Shown here in pieces: positions 1 to 10,136 of a DNA stretch of 64,000 bases. How positions within the stretch are numbered: position 1 is the stretch's first letter; each line of letters opens with the position of its first letter. The stretch is taken from assembly GCA_025201375.1 (NCBI GenBank), contig JAIWZP010000022.1, positions 62,001-126,000 on the forward strand, written 5' to 3'. A model generated the notes under the pieces. The model saw only the letters and a program-made list of their open reading frames with translations, made no database searches and was not told the origin of the DNA. The translations under genes were made by a program, and so were the position numbers. The DNA comes from Gongronella butleri. Lineage: Eukaryota > Mucoromycota > Mucoromycetes > Mucorales > Cunninghamellaceae.

Positions 1-207
1 AACAACCCGGTCATCGTGTCCATCAATCTCGAGTTGGACAAACATCAAAGTATCCCTATTGGCATCCGAAAATACGACGACCCCGAGGTGCTTGCCATCA
101 AATTCACACAGTCCCATGGCATCCGCGCGCCAGGCGTCGTCCAGGCTATCATCAAGCTCTTTTCAGAGCAAAAGGCAAACGCAATGATGCGCTACAAGAC
201 CCATTGA
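1..207 (+). CDS. C-terminal fragment of an unrecognised protein
   Basis: An open frame runs in from the window edge (frame 1) and stops with TGA at 205-207, giving 68 residues that end in RYKTH. The visible part has a beta-then-helix pattern: an IPIGIRKYDDP stretch, then a helix with HGIRAPGV and a C-terminal Leu/Lys-rich helix. Codons favour G/C in the third position, as in the other genes here. AATAAA at 366-371 is a plausible polyadenylation signal about 160 bp past the stop. I do not recognise the family. The strand and the stop are well supported, the function is not. Confidence 0.6.
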   Translation, partial: NNPVIVSINLELDKHQSIPIGIRKYDDPEVLAIKFTQSHGIRAPGVVQAIIKLFSEQKANAMMRYKTH

Positions 208-1384
208 GCTACAGTATGCTCTTTTCTCTCTATATCTCTTTCTCTTTCTCTTTTTTTTTTGTCCCCTTTCCTCGTCCCCCTCGTTCCTTCCCGGTGTAGC
301 CCCCTCCTCCTGGCTCGCATTATATCACGTGTTAAAATACCTGTACATAGGCACTTGCTGCTGTGAATAAATTGTAGTTGAACCCAATGACCAGTCGAAC
401 AAAGCGCGTTTATTTTTTCGTTTGTTTTTGCTTTCCAACCCATTTTTACCACCATCTTTTCTTTTTTTTCACTTTTTTTTTTCGCTGAATCATCATGCCG
501 CAGCAGGGAATGCACGCCATCATCACCTACAGTATTTTCGCTTGGACTGTTGAGTGTGGACACCGATTTACAGTACTTGTTGTTTCTGCCTTGCTTTGTT
601 TTGTAGCGCAAAAAAAGATGATACATGATTTACAGTATCCTATTTAACAGATCCCGTGGCCGGTGCCAAACAACGGCTTGACCACACCATCTGTTGGCCC
701 GTGATTTGATACTGTATTTGCTAATTTCAAGGAATCATGAGGCTGTTGTGGTGTTTTCAGCTACCAAGGACTCCTCAGTCCTCATCAGAACGACATGCCA
801 GCAAGAAGCAAGCACTCAATCATCACGCATCGCCGCGCGAGACACACACTGCGTGTTGTTGATCTTTTTTTTTTTTTTTTTGTTTGCTCAAGCTTCAAGT
901 ATCATCAAGGTCAACCACTGCTGGGGACCCCAATTGGCTCACCTGCAGGGGCCCTCTTTTGATTTTTTTTTTTTTTTACGCGCTGCTGACATGACCAATA
1001 TATCATGTGAGAAGTGAAATGATGGCCCAAGGGCCAAAAAAAAAAAATTCAAAAATTTGATTGTTTTCATTGTTCGCCTTGTGTCCCTTGGAAGCGTGCC
1101 ATGGCTTTGATGCTACTGTTCTATGTACCTGATTTGCTTCTAACGTCCACGCCAATGCGACACGAATCAACTCGTTTCTCGCTGAGACAAGCGCTTTTCA
1201 GGGTTGATCCTGTCTATTTTACACCCGAGAGCGGCCCTTGAGTCTCATTGGACGAGGAAAATTGATTAGCCCCTATGATAGTACAAAAACAGGGTCGAGG
1301 GGTCAATTTCAAATGCGAAAAAGCCATGGCATTTTTTTTTGTCCATTTTTATTACAATTTGTGCATGAAGATGATGATATGATA
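208..1384. other. Intergenic spacer, no supported gene
   Basis: This stretch holds the 3' UTR of the first gene, long T tracts (for example 866-881 and 961-976) and TACAGTA/TACTGTA-like motifs near 211, 533, 572, 632 and 710. The open frames on either strand are short, start at non-ATG codons or run through homopolymers. The right end carries the 3' UTR of the minus-strand gene at 1385-1756, whose signal reads TTTATT on the plus strand at 1348-1353. Confidence 0.5.
366..371 (+). terminator. Polyadenylation signal of the first gene
   Basis: A canonical AATAAA hexamer lies downstream of the stop at 207, after a T-rich 3' UTR. The inference rests on position and hexamer only. Confidence 0.5.
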
Positions 1385-1756
1385 TTAGCAGGTATTTATA
1401 TATGTGAGAACGGCCAGGGAACCATGGAAGAGGAAGCCAAGGTAGCGATACGGGAACACATGGCTGCGGATTATATCGTCGAGGATCAGGAGTGTCGACA
1501 GTCCATGAAAAACTGCAAAGCCGGTGGCGAGGCGCCTGCCCTGAGGTTCGTGTATAGGGAGAGCCTTGTTGCAATGGATGAACCATGTCAGGCCAATGAG
1601 GCAGATGCCAATGGATCGCATTAAAAAGAGAATGGCCGCATCGTTTCTTGTGTCCAGCACCATGTCAGGGAAAAATAGGAAAAGCACGCAATCAAAGCCT
1701 TGCACAAGCACGTGGCTCGTGTAAATGGTCTCTTGATTCAACAGCTTCCCGCTCAT
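1385..1756 (-). CDS. Small multi-pass membrane protein, unknown function
   Basis: A single-exon minus-strand frame of 123 codons plus stop begins at the ATG 1756 (MSGKLLNQ) and ends with TAA at 1385-1387. A TTG five codons upstream is in frame but is not a likely start. Three to four hydrophobic stretches can be seen: near residues 17-30, 39-57, 75-92 and 105-120. They are separated by short polar loops such as the IHEPQGRR segment. A polyadenylation signal follows on the minus strand (TTTATT at 1348-1353, plus strand). The hydrophobic pattern and lack of introns fit a small fungal membrane protein. I do not recognise the family, and the location of the membrane is unknown. Confidence 0.55.
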   Translation of the reverse strand: MSGKLLNQETIYTSHVLVQGFDCVLFLFFPDMVLDTRNDAAILFLMRSIGICLIGLTWFIHCNKALPIHEPQGRRLATGFAVFHGLSTLLILDDIIRSHVFPYRYLGFLFHGSLAVLTYINTC

Positions 1757-1893
1757 TGCACCCCTCGACAATAAAGAAAGAAAGCAAGCAACAAAAAGAA
1801 GAGGATGAAAAAAAAAAAAAAAAAACTCAAATCAAGCCATTTCGAGCTGATTTCCATTTCCGGCATCCGAAAAAGGGAGGTCAACGTCATGCT

Positions 1894-4127
1894 TTATTTT
1901 CCTGGGATGGCGTCAATGTACTGCTGGATGGTCATGCGATTGGCAGGCTGTGGTTGTAAAAGACCGCGGATCAGCTTGAGAAATTGCCATGGCACGGTGT
2001 GCAGAGGCTGCTTGTAACTGGAAAAGTCGCCAAGGCGGATCAATTCCCATGCTTCGCCCTCGTCTGGCGGATCAATCAGCGTCGCAATCTTGAAGACAAT
2101 CAGACCAAGGCTAACGTGCAAAACGGAAAAACGAAAAAAGTGAGCCATTTGGCAAGCGACGCGACGCGACGCGCCACGATGCGCCCTTTTCCCAATTTCT
2201 GTTTTGCCGCTCAAACGTACCTGAACAGATCAGCAGGCTTGTCGTATTCATCACGAATCAGGTCAGGCGCCATGTATTGCCTGTCGCCCTCGCCTTTGAA
2301 CTCGTCCGCATTGAATGGACACCTTATGGACGTGCCAAAATCACCAATCTTGAACACCCCTTCGGCATTGATCAGAATATTGCTTGGTTTGAGATCCAGG
2401 TGCGCCACGTCTGCGTCGTGAATCGCTTGCACACCCTATAAAACACAAAAAAAAAAAAAAAGTTGAAACGCATGCTCGTCGCATCCAGCGCCATCCAATG
2501 CCTTACCAGGCCAATCTGCAGGAGTGTGGACCATGTCTCCTTGTCGTAAGTGGGCTTGTCTTGATTGGCAAGCACCGTCTCCAAGCTAACACCACGAAAA
2601 GAAGGGGTCTGTGAGACGGATAAAATGGGCGACGCGCCGCAAAACTCACCTCATCATGCCAAATTCCATCTGCAAAAACAGATAGCCACCCTGCTCCCAC
2701 GCATTAAACAGATGCAGGCAGTGTGGTGAATTCTGGACAACCAGCATGTTGCGTGCTTCCATCAATTGTCGCCATCTATTCACCCCAAAGACAAAGATAA
2801 ATCAGCATTTGGGCTAATGTGAACGCCTCTCATGCCCATTTCGTGTCTGTGAGGCACTTCATCGAGATGCAATTTCACCGTCATGCGGCGCTCAGGGCAC
2901 GTCAATGGTGCACAATCGCGCGCTTATCTCCTTTTTTTTTTTTTACCGATCGGAAAAGCCGTGGAAGGGTGCTTTCAGGCGCTTCACAGCGTAGACGTCG
3001 TTTGTGTCTGAGCAATGGACCTTCCAGACGTGCGAGAATTCGCCTGAGCCGAGGAGATTGAGGACGGTGAACTTTGTATCAAAATAGGGGGTGTCTGCGG
3101 AGTCTGTGGAGGCGATGGCGGCGGCTTGCGGGCTGTTGCTGCCTACCTCGGCGCGGTCTTTGCTGTCGTGCCTGTCAAAGTAATCAATGTCCAGGAAATG
3201 GGGCCAGGTCGTCATGTGTAACGGCTTGCCGTAATGGCGAAATTGCTGCTGTTGCTCGTCGATCGACAGCTTGGGCGTAAAAAAGTCAATATTGCTGCTG
3301 TAATCATACGTGGGTAGTGAGAAAAACGAATCAATTTCATCCATGCCCGACGTGTCGGCGTGTCTTGATGAAGACGGCACGTTCAAAGAGGCCCCGGTCG
3401 CGCCAAATGGCAAAACGCGTCTTGGCTCGCGTTCCGCATCCTCTTGATCATGCTCCTCGAGGCGCGTTGCCGCCTGTGGTGCCAAAAATGGGTCATCGTC
3501 GTCACCCTCGCCATCGGTATCGTCGCCAAAAATGTCTGCGCGCATGCGCTGGTTGCCTTTTTTGAAATTTTCTAGGGCATCAACATCCAACTTGTCCTGA
3601 TCGTCGGCGTGCTGCAAAAATTCCTGCAAGAGCGGGCGCTGCAGGGCGCGATTGGCAAAAAAAGGCGTGTCCTCTTCGTCGTCATCATCGTCGTCAAAAG
3701 GGTCACTCTTGTCAAAAAGGTCGTCGTCATCGCTGCTGTCATTGAGATGGCCCATGTCGAGGCGGGTGGCGCGTCGTGGAGGCCAATCGCGTTGTGGGAT
3801 GGGTGCGGGCGGTGGCAGTGTGGTATCTTGATATGGCAAAGGCGATGGTGTGTGGCTGTCCAAGGCGTCGGGATGGCCGGGTATGGAATGCAGCCGCTTG
3901 TTCTGCATTGGTATTTCTTCCTCGTCGTGCACGCGCTTGCTGCTCGCGTCGTACGTCGTTGGCAGCGGCGAAAGAACAGGCACAGGCGGCACAGCAAGGG
4001 CGTCCTCGTTGTCGTCAGAGAAACTTGGCGCAGACCACCCGGTGTCAGAGCTCCCATCGTTGTATGTATATACCTCTGGCTCCACAGACGAGAACCGCAC
4101 GTGCCGCTCTATTGACTGCGTTGCCAT
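1894..4127 (-). CDS. wee1: Wee1-like protein kinase
   Basis: Five exons (4127-2947, 2775-2650, 2585-2507, 2435-2221, 2110-1894) join in phase to 605 codons with GT-AG introns. The first ~330 residues are acidic and low in complexity, with runs of Asp (SDDDDLF, FDDDDDDEED). The kinase domain follows: glycine loop LGSGEFSHVWKV, lysine in YAVKRLK, catalytic loop HLDLKPSN, metal site GDFG, and EGDRQYMAPDLI, which resembles the Wee1/Mik1/Swe1 signature EGDREYIAPE. It also has KPADLFSLGLIVFKIA. By family knowledge Wee1 phosphorylates the inhibitory tyrosine of Cdk1 and delays mitosis. The C-terminus ends soon after the kinase fold (IPGK). The catalytic loop reads HLDLKPSN, as Wee1 kinases usually do, rather than HRD. 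The long acidic N-terminus is probably regulatory (inference). Confidence 0.88.
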
Positions 4128-4399
4128 GGCAATGGAATGAGGACAAGGTGTACGTCAAAAAAAAAAGAATAAAAAAATGGGTGGGGAACACAAAAACACA
4201 GAAAAACAAAAACGAGGAAGAAAAGAGGCACAGCTTTCGACTCCAGCCTTTCCGCCCTCTTGCCCTTTTTCGTCGCTGCACGCCACCGCAGCCCAATTTC
4301 ATGTGGAACAGCTGAACACGCGCACACACACAAAAAAAAAAGCGCGATTTCCCTGCCTCTGCGATCTGTATGCTCACTTGATTAATTCATAGGCACCTA
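4128..4399. promoter_or_regulatory. Upstream region of the Wee1-like gene
   Basis: This is about 270 bp of A-rich, gene-free DNA directly upstream (minus strand) of the kinase ATG, with several A and T tracts. No clear TATA box was found. It runs into the dispersed repeat that starts near 4400. Confidence 0.35.
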
Positions 4400-5645
4400 A
4401 ACCGCAAATGTGCCCCGCTGACACCACCGCGCAATTCTGAGCACCATGGTTTCGATGGTCAAGACATGAATTTGCAAATGCAGCGCAAAAAGTCTATTTT
4501 TTCATTCGAATATGTGAATTGCTCGAGAAACAACTAGGGGCTCAGAGTCGCTCTGGGCAGACAAAAGATCATACAGATTGCTGGCTCTCGAATGGTACTG
4601 AATTTATTCTGGAGCAACAGCTTCAAGCGCGAGTAAAATGCAAAAAGGCGCTAAAACACCAATTTCGGCTTTTTCAAGCATGCCCTGAATGCCTATTGGC
4701 TGGTTTTCGCGCCGTGCTAGAGGGATCGCGACACGCTTTCATTTGAGCCAACCTTTGTGGCACTGCAATCATTAGTTGGCGAGCAGCAGCCAGAATCATA
4801 AATGGCTAAAATCCATGGATGACCCCCTGGCCAAATTTCGGAAAATCGAAAATGACGATGGATCGCCACGAAACGTGGAGGTCAGTAAGCCCTTGCTCTC
4901 GTCATCATTTATTATTATGGCGCGTCGATCGTCGTTATGCCGGTCGGCAAGAAAATCAACAAAAGAGCACCAAATCACCGCATTTTCAATCCAATGCGAT
5001 GATTCAACACGTGCTTTTAGCGGCCCGAAAAAAGTGTATCTCGCGCAGATGGACCAGGCGCACACATGGATGTCGATGATCACAAGAAAACGCACTTTGC
5101 ACGTGAATGTAGACGCGCCGAAATCTGGTTTTCTGAAGATGATTTTGGACGCGTTAATACTCCTGATCGCGCATAAGCACTGTAACACGCAATGCACACA
5201 CATAAAGCGCTGAATAATCCTCTCCGAGGAAATGTCGACTGCTCGGCTCTAGGGCGCTTTGTCGTCGAAAGATGAGCAATTGAAATGATGGCCTGTAGTT
5301 CACTAAATCGCGATTTTCGCAAAACCCACAAAGTAAAATCCCGTGAAACTTGTCTCGCTGTTACTACCCTTTGACATCCACCTTCCCTCTACGTTTGAGG
5401 ATGAACTGGGGGTTTGGATTTTTTTTTTTCGCAAAAATCGTCGTGGTCATCGCACAAGATTTCGAACATGCATAGATTCCTTGCTTGTGAACCCAGAGAC
5501 ACAAGGGAGGGCTCAAATGAAAACGTGCTTCCTATTCTGTCATTTTTAACAAGCAAACGCGTGTAATTTTGTGCCAATCTACAATTGTGCGCTGTTTGCG
5601 CGTAAAACCTGAAAATCTCACTATTTCGACCTCTTTGGTTTCCTT
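4400..5645. repeat. Dispersed repeat A, copy 1
   Basis: This block of about 1.25 kb is collinear and same-strand with 30110-31375. Shared landmarks include the start (GACACCACC at 4420 and 30129), CATGGATGACCCCCTGGCC near 4812 and 30547, and CGAAAATC-type blocks. The ends match near TTTCGACCTC at 5624 and 31340. There are many substitutions and small gaps. Neither copy holds a long open frame, so coding potential, if it ever existed, is lost or the element is non-coding. No terminal inverted repeat or target duplication was found by eye. Confidence 0.75.
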
Positions 5646-6008
5646 TTGTCGGTTGATTTTTTCTTTTTTTTTTGCGATTAGTGGACTATCATGCTCATTA
5701 TCAAAAAGCTGGTGCCTCTTCGATTTCACGAGGCTATCACTTTACTAGTATTTTACCGTGTCAAACTTGCACAATGGCCATGTTTCCACTCTGGAATATT
5801 GTTTCGTCATTTTTATCCGGATGTCTCCCACTCCAGCCATCAAATGGGATCAGTGATACGCGCTGTACGTCACATTGCTGAGGCATTGGACACGCAAAAC
5901 GCCAGAAATAATATAAAAAACGACTTTATTGGCCGAGGGCCGCGACCCACAGGGCTCAGTAGTGTAAGGTATCAGTTTATACAGCAAGAGAAGGGGAAGA
6001 GAGAAGGA
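5646..6008. other. Spacer with 3' UTR of the transporter
   Basis: No supported gene. An AATAAA-type signal on the minus strand (TTTATT at about 5935 on the plus strand) probably serves the transporter gene that ends at 6009. Confidence 0.4.
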
Positions 6009-8112
6009 TCAAGCGCGTAAAAGGAAGCGGAAGAACAGAATCCAGCTGCAGATCGTGAAGCCGGCGAAAATGGCGCCATAGATATAGTTTGCCTTGAGCG
6101 GGCGGTCTTCCATGGCGTTTTTATCCTGGCCCATTTTTTCCTTGCGCTTTGCCGAAGCGGCCGACTGGTCGAGCAGTCGATTGTACCAAATTCGGTCCAG
6201 CAGCATGAGGGCAAGTGCCGAAATCATCGCCAGCACACCGATCCCGATGAAAAAGAGCACGACGCCGGTGTAGCCCTTGTCAGCGTCACGGTCCTGCAGC
6301 CATCCGGTGATCATGTCAAATAGAGACGCGCCAACGTTGGTGCCGGATTTGACCAAGCCCATGGCAGTGCCCACAAGGTTTAGAGGCAAAATCACGGGAA
6401 TGGAGCTGACCAAAGCAACGGGGCCAAGAGCCAGTGACACAGAGAAGCTCAGCATACCCACAAGAGGGTTTACTTGCGTGTAATCGAGCGCGTACAACGC
6501 GTATGTAAACGTCAAACCGCTGCCAAGCACTATAAAAATGAAAAGATCAGTTTTTACTGTAACGGAATGACGCGTCGTGCAAGCCAAAGATGCCAATTCG
6601 TGTGATGCCCTGCGACAAGCACCAAGACGACGCATTGTGATCGCGTTTTTTTATCGTTTTTCTTACTCAACCAGGTGCGGCGGCCATAGCGATCAACAAA
6701 CAAGCCGAGGAACGGCATCAGGAAAATGGGCACCACTTGTGCAACGCTGGCAACCGCCGCCGCGTGTGCATTGTCGTAGCCAAAGCGCATCTTGACCAAT
6801 TCGCTTACAAAAAAGCGCGTGAATTTTCGCTTTTTTTTTTTTTGGGCCATTTTTTTTTCTTTGTGTACCTGTTGATGTGCAAAAAGCAACCCCACGCGCC
6901 CCCAAGCAGAAATTCCATGGACACAATGAGCCAATAGGCATGGGGCAGGTACAGCAATTTGCTCCATTGGAACGCCTTTTTCTGCTTGATCACCTGGATC
7001 TGGCGGCAGCGGTCATTTGTCGTTGCAAACGACACCTTGCGTAGCAGACCAATATAACAGAGATTGATCAATAATGAAAACACACAGAGCAGCGCCGAGA
7101 ACTGTAAAAAAAAAAAATCAGGTGATTAATTCACTTTTTTTTCCCCTTTTTTTTCTTGATTTTACCCAGAAACCGTAGCCCCACCAGCCAAAGAGATTGG
7201 CAATGGGGACGACGGTGGCCTGAGCGAGAAAGGAGGACAGGCGGCTGACGGTGAGCATGAGTGCGACAACGGCAGCGAGGCTGCGACCGCGGAACCATTG
7301 ACTAAGGATGGTTTCTTGCACAATAACGACGGCGCCGCTGCCAATGCCATACAGCACGCGGCCAACAATCATCATGTACCAATTAGCCGAGTGGGTGGAC
7401 AGCGCCACAAGAATATTGCCCGACGTGATCAGCAGCGTAGTCACAATCGACCCTGGAATCGTGCCAAACGCGTCGATAAAAATGCCACCTAGCACTGGCA
7501 GAACCGTGTTTACAATCGCCACGGACGATTGGAGCACGCCATATTGTGAATTGCTAATGTCGAATTCCTAAATCACATCAAAAAATGAGAGTTTGCTTCA
7601 TTTTCCCCCTTTCCCGCTAAAAAAAAAAAAAAAAAAAGGACATTGTCGTCACGCGACCCCTGTCCCGTCGCCAATCATCGACCGCGCGACTCACCTGCTT
7701 GATCGTGTTCTTCATCTAGATTTTTTTTAAAAATGCATCAGCCATTTTAATCACTTTTTTAAGAGTCAGGGCACTTACAGCTCCCAATGTATGCGCTGCA
7801 AAGTGGCTGCCAACTGGGGACGGGGGGAGGGAGAATGAAAACAAAAAAAAAGGGGGGGTAAAAGGAGGTCAGTCGATAATGCACGCACAAAGAAAAAAAA
7901 AGCCGCATGAAAAAGGCATTACCGGCAAGAAACAAAGCACAGAGCAATGCGACCGCCTTGTATTGCCGTGGCTGGTCCGATAATTGACAAGAGACGTCGT
8001 CCTGAGCACTAGGTGGCGCGCACGAATTGCCGGGTGTGCTCGCACAGCAGCACGACGATGAACAGCATTGGTTTGGCTGCTTTGGGAGCAATGGGCTCGT
8101 TTCGCTGGTCAT
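6009..8112 (-). CDS. Major facilitator transporter, MFSD1-like
   Basis: Seven exons (8112-7923, 7813-7779, 7715-7695, 7567-7166, 7101-6869, 6803-6667, 6529-6009) join in phase to 512 codons. The N-terminus is polar and Cys-rich with an acidic dileucine-like sorting motif (SETSPLLP), typical of lysosomal or vacuolar proteins. Around 12 membrane segments follow. The A-like signature GIFIDAFGT and the central-loop match FVDRYGRR mark the major facilitator fold. Segments such as GLVKSGTNVGASL resemble the MFSD1 branch. MFSD1 proteins are lysosomal dipeptide-type transporters, so a vacuolar exporter is a reasonable inference, but the substrate cannot be read from sequence. The 5' end faces the PHS1-like gene about 0.9 kb away. 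Very small exons (35 and 21 bp) are unusual but keep the frame. Confidence 0.82.
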
Positions 8113-9056
8113 GTGTTGTCAAAAAAAAAAAAAGAAAAGAGAGGGGTATATGCGAGCGATAAAAAGATTGAAAAGAAACAAAGAAAAAAGAAGAAAAAAA
8201 AGGGTCTGCAAATGGAGCAATTTTCATTTTTTTTTTTTTTTTATGTAAAATCATTGATGGACTCCGATTCCTGATTGATAGTGAAATGGCGCCATGAGGA
8301 ATGAGGGAGCAAGGGGCGGGCCCAATCATGGATGCTTGCGTGCATGGCACTTTTGCATGACCTGGGTTCATCATGGGACAAGGCATGACCCATTTGTGCC
8401 CCCTTCGGTTGGCGTCATGTGTGTCATATGTGCAAAAGGCAAACCACACCCCCATCTGATAAAAACACGGATCCATCGGAATCTGATAAAAAAAATCATC
8501 TCAGATGGAACCATGAGAAATGGGCTACACCTTGTTTGACATTGGCCCGTGAATGGACTTTTTTTTTTTCGCATGAGCTCACGCCAATTGGCTTCCTCCG
8601 TGGCGTCGGTGCTCTCGGATCAACGTTTCTCTCTTGTCTCCTCCCCCTTTCCCTCCCTCAATCTATTTTTTTTTTTTTTTTTGTTGTATTTTCATGATAC
8701 ATGTCTGGCGCATCCCGGGGCCTTTGGTGCAGCAGTGTTTGCGCCACGAAAACGATGAAACAAGCTCGTTTCCCCCGTGGGGGGATGGAGGGAACGTGCA
8801 ATTGCGCCATTGTGTATGCTTGTGGGAGGCTCACTTGTCAGAGAGTGTAAACAAAAATGATGTCAATCGCAAATGCGTTTCAACAATGTCAAAATTGGTT
8901 CTGCATATTTGTAAAAAACGTCAATGGGCAACAACAGGGCCCAGTCGCGAGGATGGCGGGCTTTGATTGGTGCTCAACAAGATCAAGAGGCCAACCCATT
9001 GTTCAATTTTCCCAGGCTTCCTTTTTTCTCTTTTTTGTAATAATTTTTTGTACACT
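8113..9056. promoter_or_regulatory. Divergent promoter region between transporter and PHS1-like gene
   Basis: About 940 bp separates the two divergent starts. It holds A and T tracts (8122-8133, 8229-8242, 8667-8682) and no convincing gene. No strong TATA box was found on either side. Confidence 0.4.
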
Positions 9057-9189
9057 ATGGCTGATGTGTCAACCTCTCGACGAGGAAATGAGCAGCTGCA
9101 GGACCAGCAACAGACACAGGGGCAAGGTGAGGCACCACGCAAAAAAAGGGCAACTGGACGCGAAAACGAGAGAATTTACGCACAATTGG

Positions 9190-9223
<34 letters not shown>

Positions 9224-9936
9224 ATAGCAACCGACGATAAGGCTGGCACGCGTTGGCTGTTTGGCTTTACAAACGTTATGATCACGCTTGCGTGGGTGGG
9301 CGTGTTTGTGCTCGTTCTGCACCAGTGGCTGTATGTGGACAATGGCCATTGGACGGGTCTTCCTGAGGAGAGCCAGCAGGCCGTGCAAGGTGTCGTCCTT
9401 TACACCACGGTGGTGCAGCTGGCGATGAACTATGCCGCGGACCGCCTCACGTGCGTGCAAGAGGCCGTGCGCTGCGCCGTCATGTATGGTATCTTGGCCA
9501 AGTTCCCCACAACCCAGCTAAATGTCGCGTACGCGATTTTGCTGTGCGTGTGGGCCGTCGCCCACGTCATCGATCACGCCTATGCCGTCTCTCAACTCTT
9601 TGAGTTCAATTGGCCAACCGTCACCGCCATTTATCACTATTGTTTCCGCTTCCTTTCTCCCCTGGCCGTCGGTCTCGAGGTGTTTGTCGCGTATCGCGCC
9701 CTCCCTCTCGCCCGCAATGTCAATTCCAACTATGCCATGATCATGATCTCCCTCAGCATGGCCTACTTGCCTGGTAAGAAACAAAAAAAAAAAACGCGTT
9801 GTGTCGCGTCTCATCTCATTTCTTCTTCCTTCTCTCTCTTTTTTAAGCGTTCCCTGCCTTGTTCAAGAATAGACTCATCCTGCGCAAGCGCTACATTCAG
9901 CGCAAGTTTGTAGAGAAAAACAAAAAGAACAAGTAA
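9057..9936 (+). CDS. PHS1/HACD-like 3-hydroxyacyl-CoA dehydratase family protein, catalytic Tyr replaced
   Basis: Three exons (9057-9126, 9228-9773, 9848-9936) join in phase to 234 codons. The short, Gln-rich N-terminus is followed by about six membrane segments and a basic tail (RKRYIQRKFVEKNKKNK), like the ER-retrieval tails of ER membrane proteins. Family matches are the FLSPLAVGLEVFVAYRALP block, against LYPVGVAGELLTIYAALP in animal HACDs, and SMAYLPAFPALF, against ASYIPLFPQLY. PHS1 enzymes dehydrate 3-hydroxyacyl-CoA in very-long-chain fatty-acid elongation in the ER, using a Tyr and a Glu seven residues apart. Here the Glu is present (GLE) but the Tyr position is Ser (codon TCT). The EITRY-type motif is also altered (HVIDHAY). 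It may be a non-catalytic paralogue. Intron 1 ends in 32 consecutive T residues. Confidence 0.68.
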
Positions 9937-10136
9937 AGAGGAGCCAATGGGTAATTGTGTGCTTTTGTTTTATGAGTCATGCAAATTGAGACGCGGTCTA
10001 TTGCGCGTGGGGAAAGATCAGGGTGATTGCTACATAAGATGAGAGGCTACTTGACTTTGAGAATGAGAATGAGGTAGTAAAGAGGGGGAAAAGGGATGGG
10101 CAGGCGATGAACGAGGCGATTCCATTGGGAGGGGGT

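Noticed and set aside
5672..6020. Short plus-strand frames before the transporter
   Set aside because: They overlap the transporter 3' UTR and have no start context, splices or recognisable features.
9057..9936. TMEM33/Pom33-type nucleoporin
   Set aside because: Multi-pass layout and basic tail first suggested this, but the LxPLAVGxE and YLPxFPxLF blocks fit the PHS1/HACD family better.
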